Under the pieces are notes generated by a model. That model was not told the DNA's origin. It saw nothing but the letters and a program-made list of their open reading frames with translations, and searched no databases. DNA of 64,000 bases, from positions 166,399-230,398 of the forward strand of contig NZ_LWKZ01000029.1 in the NCBI RefSeq assembly GCF_001905005.1, written 5' to 3'. Below are positions 1-8,225 of this stretch, piece by piece; position 1 is the first letter of the stretch, and the number at the start of each line of letters is the position of its first letter. Source of the stretch: Streptomyces sp. CB02923 (GTDB lineage Bacteria > Actinomycetota > Actinomycetes > Streptomycetales > Streptomycetaceae). The position numbers were made by a program, and so were the translations under genes.

Positions 1-679
1 CGATGTGCCCGTACAGCATCGTCGCCGGGGTCTTCAGACCCTTCTCGTGCGCCAGGCGGTGGATGCGCGACCAGTCCTCCCAGTGGGTGTCGTGGTCGAC
101 GATGTGCTGGCGCACCTCCCAGTCGAAGATCTCCGCGCCGCCGCCGGTCAGCGACTCCAGACCGGAGTCGATCAGCTCGTCGAGGATCTCGGAGGCGGGC
201 AGCCCGGAGATCTTCTCGAAGTGGTGGATCTCGGTGGCGGTGAACGCCTTGAGGGAGACCGTGTCGGGCAGCGCCTCCTTGAGGGCGCTGAGCGAGCGCG
301 GGTAGTAGCGCCACGGCAGGGTCGGGTGCAGGCCGTTGACGATGTGCAGCTCGGTGAGGTTGTCGCCCTCCATCGCCTTGGCGAGGCGGACGGCCTCCTC
401 GATGCGCATCGTGTACGCGTCCTTCTCGCCGGGCTTGCGCTGGAAGGAGCAGTACGCGCACGAGGCGGTGCACACGTTGGTCATGTTGAGGTGACGGTTG
501 ACGTTGAAGTGCACGACGTCGCCGTTCTTGCGCGTGCGCACCTCGTGGGCGAGTCCGCCCAGCCACGCCAGGTCGTCGCTCTCGTAGAGGGCGATGCCGT
601 CCTCGCGGGTCAGCCGCTCCCCGGACCGGACCTTGTCCTCCAGCTCGCGCTTGAGACCCACATCCATGGATGCAGTCAT
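1..679 (-). CDS. mqnE: Aminofutalosine synthase MqnE, 3' part missing
   Basis: Radical SAM enzyme of the futalosine menaquinone pathway; the family joins the MqnA product to inosine to give aminofutalosine. The window holds the N-terminal 226 residues and the rest lies left of base 1. The radical SAM cysteine motif CTASCAYCSF (C-x3-C-x2-C) is about residue 70 and is followed by QRKPGE, typical of MqnE/MqnC. ATG at 679 is chosen because GGGAGG lies 7 nt upstream; an in-frame ATG at 667 is the alternative. Neighbours mqnP, mqnL and a ubiX gene support the pathway. MqnE rather than MqnC is inferred from overall resemblance. Confidence 0.93.
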   Translation of the reverse strand, partial: MTASMDVGLKRELEDKVRSGERLTREDGIALYESDDLAWLGGLAHEVRTRKNGDVVHFNVNRHLNMTNVCTASCAYCSFQRKPGEKDAYTMRIEEAVRLAKAMEGDNLTELHIVNGLHPTLPWRYYPRSLSALKEALPDTVSLKAFTATEIHHFEKISGLPASEILDELIDSGLESLTGGGAEIFDWEVRQHIVDHDTHWEDWSRIHRLAHEKGLKTPATMLYGHI

Positions 680-760
680 CCGGCCGCCTCCCATATCTCT
701 GCCAAAATCGGGCTTCACCGAGCGTACTCCCCCGTATTCCGGCCCGGCCGGGCCCCCATG

Positions 761-789
761 CCTGTACGGCCGGGAGCCCGCCGTACAGG
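761..789 (-). terminator. Hairpin terminator after the Lrp gene
   Basis: Perfect 10-bp inverted repeat CCTGTACGGC/GCCGTACAGG around a 9-nt loop. It lies about 60 nt past the stop of the Lrp gene and before mqnE, both on the minus strand. There is no strong U tract, as is common in high-GC actinomycetes. Confidence 0.6.
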
Positions 790-847
790 CGCGGAAGCGG
801 GGTCCTGCGTGTCGTTCTCCGGGCGCCGCGGCCCCCGGGGCGCCGCC

Positions 848-1303
848 CTACGCGTCCTCGGGGAGCTCGCCGACGCGGTTCTCCCACTTGGTGGAGAGCA
901 CGATGGTGGTGCGCGTACGGGAGACGCCCTTGGTGCCGGAGAGCCTGCGGATGGTGCGCTCCAGCCCGTCCACGTCGCCGACCCGGACCTTGAGCATGTA
1001 CGAGTCGTCGCCCGCGATGAACCAGGCGTCCTCGATCTCCGCGAGGTCGCGCAGCCGCATGGCCACGTCCTCGTGGTCGGCCGCGTCCGACAGGGAGATG
1101 CCGACGAGGGCGGTGACGCCCAGGCCCAGGGAGGCCGCGTCGACGGTCGCGCGGTAGCCGGTGATCACGCCGGCCGCCTCCAGGCGGTTGATCCGGTCGG
1201 TGACGCTGGGCCCGGACAGGCCCACGAGCCGGCCCAGCTCCGCGTACGAGGCCCTGCCGTTCTCCCGCAGTGCCTGGATGAGCTGCCTATCTACGGCATC
1301 CAT
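848..1303 (-). CDS. Lrp/AsnC family transcriptional regulator
   Basis: 151-residue feast/famine regulator. The N-terminal winged HTH (about residues 1-55) reads MDAVDRQLIQAL then LSGPSVTDRINRLEAAG. The C-terminal RAM-type ligand-sensing domain (about 65-145) contains VGISLSDAADHEDVA and WFIAGDDSYMLKVRV. ATG at 1303 is preferred because GGAAGG lies about 9 nt upstream and the family usually starts MDxxDRxLI; an in-frame ATG at 1321 has no ribosome site. Such proteins normally form octamers that bind amino acids. It lies between menaquinone genes, but the sequence gives no proof that it controls them. Confidence 0.9.
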   Translation of the reverse strand: MDAVDRQLIQALRENGRASYAELGRLVGLSGPSVTDRINRLEAAGVITGYRATVDAASLGLGVTALVGISLSDAADHEDVAMRLRDLAEIEDAWFIAGDDSYMLKVRVGDVDGLERTIRRLSGTKGVSRTRTTIVLSTKWENRVGELPEDA

Positions 1304-1434
1304 ACGCCCTTGACCTTCCATTCACTCTGCAAACCCGGCTTGTACGTGTAGAATCTAAGGCATACAGGGGCTTCGACCCTGTAGAACCGTCAATTTCAGT
1401 TGATCAAAGACGATCTTTCACAGGAGATGTCACC

Positions 1435-1575
1435 GTGTACTCGATCGAGATGGCCTACGCCCGTATGCGCGAGCTGCAGGACCTGGCCAATCGTTCACGT
1501 GCCCACCGTCCTGCCGCCCCGGCTCAGGGCAAGCGCCTCTTCGGCCGCAACGGCTCCACCGCCAAGAAGCGCTAG
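1435..1575 (+). CDS. 46-aa basic conserved small protein
   Basis: GTG start with GGAG 9 nt upstream, and codon use fully G/C in third positions. The product starts VYSIEMAYARMRELQ, has an amphipathic N-terminal stretch and a basic tail ending STAKKR, and has no cysteine or membrane segment. Its TAG stop shares the palindrome CTAG with the stop of the convergent ubiX gene, which fixes both ends. I recall similar small ORFs at this place in other Streptomyces, but the function is unknown. Confidence 0.7.
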   Translation: MYSIEMAYARMRELQDLANRSRAHRPAAPAQGKRLFGRNGSTAKKR

Positions 1576-2330
1576 TTCTCCTCCTTGGAGCCCGATCCGA
1601 GCTCCCCGACCCACCGCCGGTAGAGCCGGTGCGGCACGCCCGCCGCATCCAGCACCCGGCCCGCGACGAAGTCCACCAGATCCTGGATGTGCGTCGCTCC
1701 CGCATAGAACGCCGGCGAGGCGGGCAGCACGACAGCGCCCGCCTCGTCCAGCGTCACCAGATGCCTGAGGGTCTGCCCGTTCAGCGGGGTCTCCCGCACC
1801 GCGGCCACCAGTCTCCTGCGCTCCTTGAGCGTCACGCTCGCCACCCGCTGGAGCAGGTCCTTCGACAGCCCGAGCGCCACCCCCGCCACACACGCCGTGC
1901 TCGCCGGCACGATCAGCATGCCCTTGACCGGGTACGAGCCCGACGACGGCCCCGCGGCGAGATCACCGGCCGGCCAGTACCGCACCCGGTCCAGGTCCGC
2001 CTCCGTGACATCGAACGTCCCCGGCTTGCCGTCCGCGCCGCGCGCCAGCCACTCCCGCAGGTCCGCGCGCCAGTGCGCGTCCCGGAAGGAGATTCCGGTC
2101 TCGTCCAGCAGCGTCAGCCGCGAGGCCCGGCTGACGATCAGGTCCACCGCCTCCCCGGCCGCGAGCAGGCCGCGCACCACGGACGCCGCGTACGGCGTGC
2201 CGGACGCGCCGGAGACACCCACCACCCAAGGGCGGCGGGGCACGTCGGCGGACCCGGCGGCCGGCCGGGCGGAGTGCCCGCCGGGCCTTGTGACACCGGT
2301 CTGACTGGGGTTGTTGTCCTGCGGTTCCAC
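1572..2330 (-). CDS. mqnM: UbiX-type flavin prenyltransferase (menaquinone branch, MqnM)
   Basis: UbiX-family enzymes attach a dimethylallyl group to FMN to make prenyl-FMN, the cofactor of UbiD decarboxylases; the UbiD-like mqnL lies 1.7 kb away. Visible signatures are the N-terminal flavin motif GVSGASGTPYAASVV, the central VPASTACVAGVALGLS, and the C-terminal RETPLNGQTLRHLVTLDEAG followed by PASPAFY. The frame stays open upstream. GTG at 2330 (252 aa) is chosen because longer versions overlap the divergent rhomboid gene, but its ribosome site is weak and the start is uncertain. The first 50 residues are disordered in character. Confidence 0.9.
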   Translation of the reverse strand: MEPQDNNPSQTGVTRPGGHSARPAAGSADVPRRPWVVGVSGASGTPYAASVVRGLLAAGEAVDLIVSRASRLTLLDETGISFRDAHWRADLREWLARGADGKPGTFDVTEADLDRVRYWPAGDLAAGPSSGSYPVKGMLIVPASTACVAGVALGLSKDLLQRVASVTLKERRRLVAAVRETPLNGQTLRHLVTLDEAGAVVLPASPAFYAGATHIQDLVDFVAGRVLDAAGVPHRLYRRWVGELGSGSKEEN

Positions 2331-2410
2331 GGGATCGAGCCTATCCGGCGGAACCAGCGGACCCGTCACAGCCGTTTGTCCCAGTGAACGGGGAAAGGAA
2401 GGTGCCGCCG

Positions 2411-3016
2411 ATGACGACACGAGCGAGGGAGCGCGCCGGGCCCGCCGCCGCGGTGATGCTGGGCTGGGTCGCGCTGCTGTGGGTCCTGGAGATCGCCGAC
2501 GCCGCTTCCGGCAACGCGCTGGACACCTTCGGCGTGCGCCCGCGCGAGATGGGCGAGCTGGCCGACGTGCTGCCCGCCGCCTTCGTGCACTTCGGCTTCG
2601 ACCACCTGACGGCCAACACCCTGCCGCTGCTGCTCCTCGGCTTCCTCGCCGCGCTCCGCAGCGGCCTGCGCCGCTTCGCCGGGGTGGCCCTGCTCATCGC
2701 GCTCACCAGCGGCCTGGGCGTCTGGCTGACCGCCCCCGCCGGGAGCAACACGGCCGGCGCCTCGGGCGTCGTCTTCGGCCTCTTCGGCTATCTCCTGATA
2801 CGCGGCTTCATCGACCGCAAGCCGCTGGACATCGGCCTCGGCGTGCTGGTCGCCGCGGTGTACGGCTCGATCCTGTGGGGCGCGCTGCCGACCGCCGGCG
2901 GCGTCAGCTGGCAGGGCCATCTGTTCGGCCTGGTGGGCGGCGTGCTGGCGGCGTTCGTCTTCCGGCAGCGCCCGGCCGGGCGGATACCCGGCGCGGACGC
3001 CCGGCCGATCCCGTAG
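2411..3016 (+). CDS. Rhomboid family intramembrane serine protease
   Basis: 201-residue polytopic membrane protein of minimal six-helix rhomboid size. Landmarks are HFGFDHLTANTLPLLLLG (helix 2 His/Asn), AGASGVVFGLFG (GxSG with the catalytic Ser) and WQGHLFGLVGG (catalytic His in the last helix). Both residues of the Ser-His dyad are present, so it should be active. ATG at 2411 follows GGAAAGGAAGG; an in-frame ATG at 2384 lacks a site. It is divergent from the ubiX gene and convergent with mqnP. The substrate is unknown. Confidence 0.9.
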   Translation: MTTRARERAGPAAAVMLGWVALLWVLEIADAASGNALDTFGVRPREMGELADVLPAAFVHFGFDHLTANTLPLLLLGFLAALRSGLRRFAGVALLIALTSGLGVWLTAPAGSNTAGASGVVFGLFGYLLIRGFIDRKPLDIGLGVLVAAVYGSILWGALPTAGGVSWQGHLFGLVGGVLAAFVFRQRPAGRIPGADARPIP

Positions 3017-3038
3017 GCGGGCCGGGGGCCCGGCCCGC
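3017..3038. terminator. Hairpin between rhomboid gene and mqnP
   Basis: Perfect inverted repeat GCGGGCCGGG/CCCGGCCCGC with only GG between the arms, starting right after the rhomboid stop. It is placed to end the rhomboid transcript and may also serve the convergent mqnP. Confidence 0.6.
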
Positions 3039-3107
3039 GCGGGGGCGCTCCGGCGTACGGCCCTCCGGCGTACGGCGCTCCGAAGGCGGCCGCCCCCGGA
3101 GCGCCGC

Positions 3108-3137
3108 GGCTCAGAGCGCCCTGGCTCAGAGCGTCAG
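3108..3137. repeat. 15-nt tandem duplication over the mqnP stop
   Basis: GGCTCAGAGCG occurs at 3108-3118 and again at 3123-3133 (period 15). The right copy contains the mqnP stop codon (complement of 3126-3128), so the gene end has been copied into its downstream flank. Confidence 0.6.
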
Positions 3138-4049
3138 GCCGCGTACGAACAGGTCGAGCAGCGCGCAGACGAACAGCGCTATCCCGATGAACCCGTTGAC
3201 CTGGAAGAAGGCCCGGTTGAGCCGGGACAGGTCGTGCGGGCGCACGATGGTGTGCTCGTAGAGGAAGGCGCCGACGACGATCACCAGACCGAGCCAGAAG
3301 AACGCCCCGGCGTGGGTGGCGAGCGCGTACCAGACCAGCAGCGCCGTGGTGACGGCGTGGCTGGCGCGGGCGCCGTGCAGGGCCGCCGGGATGCCGAAGC
3401 GGGCCGGTACGGACTTCACGCCGTGTGCCCGGTCGGCCTGCACGTCCTGACAGGCGAAGATCAGGTCGAAGCCGCCGATCCAGACGCCGACCGCCAGCCC
3501 CAGGATCACCGCGTCCCAGGACCAGGTCCCGCTGATCGCCACCCAGGCGCCGACCGGGCCCATCGCCTGGGCCAGGCCCAGGATCGCGTGCGGGAAGTTC
3601 GTGAACCGCTTCCCGTACGGGTAGACGACCATCGGGATCACCGCGATCGGCGCCAGCGCCAGGCACAGCGGGTTGAGCAGCGCCGCGGCGCCGAGGAAGA
3701 ACACCACGGCGATCAGCGCGCCGGTCCACGCGGACCGTACGCTCACCGCGCCGGTGACCAGCTCACGGCCCGCGGTGCGCGGGTTACGGGCGTCGATCTC
3801 CCGGTCGATGATGCGGTTGGCGGCCATCGCGAACGTCCGCAGGCCCACCATCGCGACCGTGACCAGCAGCAGCTTGGTCCAGTGGATGGTCCTGTCCCAC
3901 TGGTGCATCGCGGTCAGCGAGGCGATGTAGGCGAAGGGCAGCGCGAAGACCGAGTGCTCGATCATCACCAGCCGCAGGAAGGCCTTCACCCGGCCGGGCG
4001 GTGCGGGTTCCGGGGCGAAGAGATCCGGTGTCGCTGAATCGGCGCTCAT
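3126..4049 (-). CDS. mqnP: UbiA-family prenyltransferase MqnP
   Basis: 307-residue membrane enzyme that prenylates the dihydroxynaphthoate-type intermediate of the futalosine route. Both Asp-rich magnesium-diphosphate motifs are present: NRIIDREIDARNPRT near residue 80 and DLIFACQDVQADR near residue 200. Several hydrophobic helices separate and follow them. ATG at 4049 is 2 nt after the mqnL stop, and the GGAAGGAG at the end of mqnL can serve as its ribosome site, so the two are co-transcribed. The mqnP rather than menA assignment rests on the neighbouring mqnL, ubiX and mqnE. Confidence 0.93.
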   Translation of the reverse strand: MSADSATPDLFAPEPAPPGRVKAFLRLVMIEHSVFALPFAYIASLTAMHQWDRTIHWTKLLLVTVAMVGLRTFAMAANRIIDREIDARNPRTAGRELVTGAVSVRSAWTGALIAVVFFLGAAALLNPLCLALAPIAVIPMVVYPYGKRFTNFPHAILGLAQAMGPVGAWVAISGTWSWDAVILGLAVGVWIGGFDLIFACQDVQADRAHGVKSVPARFGIPAALHGARASHAVTTALLVWYALATHAGAFFWLGLVIVVGAFLYEHTIVRPHDLSRLNRAFFQVNGFIGIALFVCALLDLFVRGLTL

Positions 4050-4051
4050 GT

Positions 4052-5509
4052 CTAGAACCCGTACTCCTTCCAGCGGCGGTCGACCTTCGCCGCCGTCACG
4101 CTGTCCGACTCGACCATCTCCGGCCAGCCGCCGTCCCTCGTGTACCCCTCCTCGGGCAGCTTCTTCGTCGCGTCGATGCCCGCCTTGCCGCCCCAGAACT
4201 GCTGGTACGAGGCGTGGTCGAGGTGGTCGACCGGCCCCTCGACGACGGTCAGGTCGCGCGCGTAGTCCGTGTTGCCGAGGGCCCGCCAGGACACCTCGTG
4301 CAGGTTGTGCACGTCACAGTCGGCGTCGACCACGATGATCAGCTTGGTCAGCGACATCATGTGCGCGCCCCAGATGGCGTGCATGACCTTCTGCGCGTGC
4401 TTGGGGTACTTCTTGTCGATCGAGACGATCGCGCAGTTGTGGAAGCCGCCGGACTCGGGCAGGTGGTAGTCGACGATGTCCGGCACGATGATCTTCAGCA
4501 GCGGCAGGAAGAACCGCTCGGTGGCCCGGCCCAGCGGCCCATCCTCCGTCGGCGGCCGTCCGACCACGATCGACTGGAGCAGCGGCCGCTTGCGCATCGT
4601 CACACAGTCGATGGTCAGCGCGGGGAACGGCTCCTGCGGCGTGTAGAAGCCGGTGTGGTCGCCGAAGGGCCCCTCCGGCAGCATCTCGCCCGGCTCCAGC
4701 CAGCCCTCCAGCACGACCTCGGCGTTGGCCGGGACCTGGAGCGGGACGGTCTTGCAGTCCACCATCTCGATGCGCTTGCCCTGGACGAGCCCCGCGAACA
4801 GGTACTCGTCGATGTCGCCGGGCAGCGGCGCGGTGGAGGCGTAGGTGACGGCCGGCGGGCAGCCGAAGGCGATGGCGACCGGCAGCTTCTCGCCGCGCCG
4901 GGCGGCCACCTGGTAGTGGTTGCGGCTGTCCTTGTGGATCTGCCAGTGCATGCCGATGGTGCGCTTGTCGTGGCGCTGGAGGCGGTACAGGCCCAGGTTC
5001 CGCACGCCGGTCTCCGGGTGCTTGGTGTGGGTCAGGCCCAGGTTGAAGAACGACCCGCCGTCCTGCGGCCAGGTGAACAGCGCGGGCAGCCGCTCCAGGT
5101 CCACCTCGTCGCCCTGGAGCACGACCTCCTGGACCTGGGCGCTGTCGCCCTTGACCTTCTTCGGCGGTACGTGCGCCATGTCCGCCAGCTTGCCGAACGC
5201 CTCGCGCACACCGACGAAGCCGTGCGGCAGCTCGGGCTTGAGCAGGCCGCCGATCTTGTCGCTGATGTCGTCGTACGACGTCAGGCCGAGCGCCTTGAGC
5301 AGCCGGCGGTCCGTGCCGTACACGTTCATCGCCAGCGGCATCGACGAGCCCTTGACGTTCTCGAAGAGCAGCGCCGGGCCGCCGGACTTCTGCACCCGGT
5401 CGACGATCTCGCCGACTTCCAGGTGGGGGTCGACCTCGGCCTTGATGCGCTTGAGGTCGCCCTCCCGGTCGAGCGCGCGCAGGAACGAGCGAAGATCGTC
5501 ATAAGCCAT
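4052..5509 (-). CDS. mqnL: UbiD-family decarboxylase MqnL
   Basis: 485-residue UbiD-like decarboxylase expected to use prenyl-FMN to remove the carboxyl group of the naphthoate intermediate. Characteristic stretches are MAYDDLRSFLRALDREGDL at the start, GMHWQIHKDSRNHY, the FMN/metal region around EVVLEGWLEPGEMLPEGPFG, and HAQKVMHAIWG. Length fits the family (about 480-500). ATG at 5509 has no competing start. The product feeds the same pathway as mqnP 2 nt downstream and the ubiX gene that would supply its cofactor. Confidence 0.94.
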   Translation of the reverse strand: MAYDDLRSFLRALDREGDLKRIKAEVDPHLEVGEIVDRVQKSGGPALLFENVKGSSMPLAMNVYGTDRRLLKALGLTSYDDISDKIGGLLKPELPHGFVGVREAFGKLADMAHVPPKKVKGDSAQVQEVVLQGDEVDLERLPALFTWPQDGGSFFNLGLTHTKHPETGVRNLGLYRLQRHDKRTIGMHWQIHKDSRNHYQVAARRGEKLPVAIAFGCPPAVTYASTAPLPGDIDEYLFAGLVQGKRIEMVDCKTVPLQVPANAEVVLEGWLEPGEMLPEGPFGDHTGFYTPQEPFPALTIDCVTMRKRPLLQSIVVGRPPTEDGPLGRATERFFLPLLKIIVPDIVDYHLPESGGFHNCAIVSIDKKYPKHAQKVMHAIWGAHMMSLTKLIIVVDADCDVHNLHEVSWRALGNTDYARDLTVVEGPVDHLDHASYQQFWGGKAGIDATKKLPEEGYTRDGGWPEMVESDSVTAAKVDRRWKEYGF

Positions 5510-5597
5510 GCGTTCCAGTATCCGGTACGGACTACCCTGGACGGGTCACCGGGCCCCGCCGAGGCCCGCCCGTCAGCTCTGGGGGGCTGCTTCCGCA

Positions 5598-6044
5598 ATG
5601 CTCAGGTATCTGCCGTTCCTCTTGATCCTGGCGCTGTGGATCTACGCGTTCATCGACTGCCTGAACACGCCGGAGAACCAGGTACGCGGCCTGCCGAAGA
5701 TCGCCTGGGTCTTCATCATCCTGCTGTTCGGCGAGGTGCTGATCGGGCCGGTCGCCTGGCTCGTCGCCGGCCGCCCCCGGCGGGAGCACGCGGGCGGCGG
5801 CGCGCCGTCGCCGTGGCCCCGGGCCGGGCGCGGCCCGGCCCCGAAGTGGGTCGCGCCGGACGACAACCCCGACTTCCTGCGCTCGCTCAAGGACGAGGGC
5901 GGGAAGGACGAGGGCAAGAAGGACGAGGCGCACCTGAAGGACTGGGAGGACGACCTGCGGCGCCGCGAGGAAGAGCTGCGGCGCAAGGAGAACGGTTCGC
6001 CGGACGGCGGCGAGGGCGACACCCCGCCGCCGAAGAAGGGCTGA
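5598..6044 (+). CDS. PLDc_N-type small membrane protein
   Basis: 148 residues. The N-terminal 60 residues contain two hydrophobic segments separated by DCLNTPENQVRGLPKIAW, the PLDNc/cardiolipin-synthase N-terminal pattern. The rest is a cytoplasmic charged tail, rich in Lys/Glu/Asp (DEGGKDEGKKDEA) and probably partly coiled. No phospholipase catalytic HKD motif is present, so it is not an enzyme of that class. ATG at 5598 follows a run of G residues; the upstream in-frame ATG at 5508 overlaps mqnL. It is divergent from mqnL. Function unknown. Confidence 0.82.
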   Translation: MLRYLPFLLILALWIYAFIDCLNTPENQVRGLPKIAWVFIILLFGEVLIGPVAWLVAGRPRREHAGGGAPSPWPRAGRGPAPKWVAPDDNPDFLRSLKDEGGKDEGKKDEAHLKDWEDDLRRREEELRRKENGSPDGGEGDTPPPKKG

Positions 6045-6158
6045 CGCTCCGCCGGACGGCGCTCACCGCCGCCCCGCGCTCCCCCACACCCCTGACACGC
6101 CGGTCCGATCACGTCCCGCGCGTTGCCCGGCCGCCCGGGAACGAGGAGAGTGGCCGTC

Positions 6159-6608
6159 GTGAGGGACCGGGAGCGGGAGATGCTGGCGACCGCGCTCGCC
6201 GAGGCACGGGCCGGGCTGGCGGAGGGCGGCATCCCCATCGGCGCCGCGCTGTACGGCCCCGACGGCACCGTTCTCGGACGGGGCCGCAACCGGCGTGTCC
6301 AGGACGGCGACCCGTCCGCGCACGCGGAGACCACCGCCTTCCGCGCCGCGGGCCGGCAGCGCCGCTACCGCGGCACGACGATGGTCACCACCCTCTCCCC
6401 GTGCTGGTTCTGCAGCGGCCTGATCCGCCAGTTCGGCATCCCGCGCGTCCTGATCGGCGAGACCCGCACCTTCCACGGCGGACACGACTGGCTGGCGCAG
6501 AGCGGCATACGGATCGTGCTGCTGGACGACGCGGAGTGCCGGACCCTGATGCGGGAGTTCATCGCGGCCCGGCCCGCGGTGTGGAACGAGGACATCGGCC
6601 ATGAATGA
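6159..6608 (+). CDS. Cytidine/cytosine deaminase-family hydrolase
   Basis: 149-residue zinc deaminase. The catalytic motifs are SAHAETTAF (HAE: zinc ligand and proton-shuttling Glu) and LSPCWFCSGL (PCxxC zinc ligands). GIPIGAALYGPDG at the N-terminus and its single-domain size resemble yeast-type cytosine deaminases and guanine deaminases; the substrate is not decidable here. GTG at 6159 is preferred because GAGGAG is 10 nt upstream; GTG at 6150 is too close to it. Its last 8 bases overlap the oxygenase gene, so the two are translationally coupled and probably act on related substrates. Confidence 0.88.
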   Translation: MRDREREMLATALAEARAGLAEGGIPIGAALYGPDGTVLGRGRNRRVQDGDPSAHAETTAFRAAGRQRRYRGTTMVTTLSPCWFCSGLIRQFGIPRVLIGETRTFHGGHDWLAQSGIRIVLLDDAECRTLMREFIAARPAVWNEDIGHE

Positions 6609-7575
6609 CCACCCGGACGCCGGGCCCGCCTGCCCCGTCCCCACCGTCGACCTCGTGCGCTGGCGGACCGGAGACGCGGCCACGCGCCGCGGCATCGCCG
6701 AGGCCGTCGACGCCGGGCTGCGCGCCGCCGGGTTCCTCGTCGTCACCGGCCACGGCATCGGCCAGGAGCTGCGCGACCGCGTCCGCGCCACCGCCCGCGC
6801 CTTCTTCGCGCTGCCCGCCGCGGAGAAGCAGCCGTACGCCACCGAGGTGGGCGGCCGGGGCTGGCTGGGCCCCGGCGCGGAGGCCAACGGAGCCGCCGAA
6901 GGCACCGCGACGCCGCCGGACATGAAGGAGTCCCTGTCCTTCGCCTCCGAGGAGCCGACCGGTGTCCCGGCCGTCGACGCCGAGTGGTTCCTGCCCAACG
7001 TCTGGCCCCACCAGGTCCCCGCCCTGCGCACCGACGTACAGGACCTGCTGGCCGCCATGCGCGCCCTGTCCGACCTGCTCCTGGAGCTGCTCGCCGGAGC
7101 GCTCGGCGCCGCGCCGGACCGCTTCACCCGGCACACCGCCCACCCCACCTGGGGTTTCAACATCAACTGGTATCCGGGCACGGAGACGGTGGGCGAGGCC
7201 CTGCCCGGCCAGTTCCGCATCGGGCCGCACACCGACTTCGGCACGGTCACGGTCCTGGACCGGCAGCACGGCAAGGGCGGCCTCCAGGTCTGGTCCGACC
7301 CCGCGCGGGGCGGCGCGGGCTGGCAGGACGCCCCGTACGTGCCGGGTTCCCTCACCGTCAACGCCGGAGACCTGATGGCCCGCTGGACCGACGGCCGCTG
7401 GCGCTCCGGCCGCCACCGCGTCCTGCCGCCCCCGCCGGACGCCCCCTCCGAAGAGCTGATGTCCCTCGTCTACTTCTACGAGTGCGACCCGGGCACCCGC
7501 ATCGGCTCGCTGGCGGACTCCCACACGTATCTGCGCGGCCAGCTGACCGCCATCAACGCCCAGGGCGGCGCCTGA
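6601..7575 (+). CDS. 2-oxoglutarate/Fe(II) oxygenase, isopenicillin N synthase-like
   Basis: 324 residues. The N-terminal DIOX_N-type region (about 10-120) contains AGFLVVTGHGIG. The C-terminal jelly roll carries the iron ligands: HTDFGTVTVLD (H-x-D) and SGRHRVLPP (distal His plus the 2-oxoglutarate-binding Arg). All three ligands are present, so it should be active. ATG at 6601 overlaps the deaminase stop by 8 nt. The family covers hydroxylases, desaturases and nucleobase oxygenases; coupling to a deaminase suggests a nucleobase or related heterocycle, which is inference. Confidence 0.9.
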   Translation: MNDHPDAGPACPVPTVDLVRWRTGDAATRRGIAEAVDAGLRAAGFLVVTGHGIGQELRDRVRATARAFFALPAAEKQPYATEVGGRGWLGPGAEANGAAEGTATPPDMKESLSFASEEPTGVPAVDAEWFLPNVWPHQVPALRTDVQDLLAAMRALSDLLLELLAGALGAAPDRFTRHTAHPTWGFNINWYPGTETVGEALPGQFRIGPHTDFGTVTVLDRQHGKGGLQVWSDPARGGAGWQDAPYVPGSLTVNAGDLMARWTDGRWRSGRHRVLPPPPDAPSEELMSLVYFYECDPGTRIGSLADSHTYLRGQLTAINAQGGA

Positions 7576-7620
7576 CGCAGGACGGTGCCTGACGCGGGAC
7601 GGTGCCTGACACAGGGCACC
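7570..7620. repeat. Three 17-nt tandem repeats over the oxygenase stop, with terminal hairpin
   Basis: Copies at 7570-7586, 7587-7603 and 7604-7620 share GCCTGACGC(A/G)GGACGGT, the last diverged. The TGA stop of the oxygenase lies in the first copy and is therefore reproduced in each. GGTGCC/GGCACC at 7601-7620 can fold as a short hairpin and may act as terminator. Confidence 0.7.
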
Positions 7621-7635
7621 GCCCGGCCTGCTGCC

Positions 7636-8169
7636 CTACTGCCCGGCCGCCGCGTAGTCCGCGCGCAGTTCCCGCCACCGGTCCAGGTTCCAGGTGGACC
7701 AGTCCTCGGGGTGCCCGGTGAGGGCTTCGGTGAGGAATTCGAAGTGGTGGTGCCAGCCGGCGAGGCAGTCCAGGAGGGAGGCGGCGGAGCCGGTGAACTC
7801 GTTGGTGAAGCGCAGGCGGGTGCCGTGCCCGCCGGGACCGGCATCGGGCTGGAGTTCGAAGCGGATGCGGCCGTGGACGTCGACGGTGTATTCGGCCAGC
7901 CGGGTCGGGCCCCAGCCGGTGACCTGGCCGGGCGCCACCGTCGCGGTGCCGTGTTCGTCGGTGTTCTGCCAGCGGAGCGTGATCGCGCCGCCCTCGTGCC
8001 GTTCGAACGGGTCGGCGACCGCGAGCCATTCCGGCAGGCCCTCCCGCGTGGCCACCGCGTCCCAGACCTTCTCCCCGTCATGGGGCAGGCGCAGCTCGTA
8101 GCGGAGGGTGTGGGTGGCGTCGGCGGAAACGGCGGTGCCGTACGGGACGGGGCTCTCAAGGCGATCCAT
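7636..8169 (-). CDS. SRPBCC (AHSA1-like) domain protein
   Basis: 177-residue START/Bet v1-like fold. The pattern is typical: LRLPHDGEKVWDAVATREGLPEWL at the N-terminus (quoted in part: EKVWDAVATREGLPEWL), then WGPTRLAEYTVDV, then LDCLAGWHHHFEFLTEALTG near the C-terminus, ending with DWRELR-type helices. These bind hydrophobic ligands or act as Hsp90 co-factors; no catalytic residue can be named. ATG at 8169 is the natural start: the open frame runs on for 1 kb but there it is only a shadow of resC. It lies 57 nt downstream of resC on the same strand and could be the last gene of that operon. Confidence 0.85.
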   Translation of the reverse strand: MDRLESPVPYGTAVSADATHTLRYELRLPHDGEKVWDAVATREGLPEWLAVADPFERHEGGAITLRWQNTDEHGTATVAPGQVTGWGPTRLAEYTVDVHGRIRFELQPDAGPGGHGTRLRFTNEFTGSAASLLDCLAGWHHHFEFLTEALTGHPEDWSTWNLDRWRELRADYAAAGQ

Positions 8170-8225
8170 GAGGCCACCGTCGCGTACGGCACCGGTTCCC
8201 GCAGGCGCGTACTGCGCCGACCGGG

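Noticed and set aside
4001..6604. A long plus-strand frame across mqnL
   Set aside because: Its translation is Arg/Leu/His-rich without motifs and it is antisense to mqnL, a clear family member.
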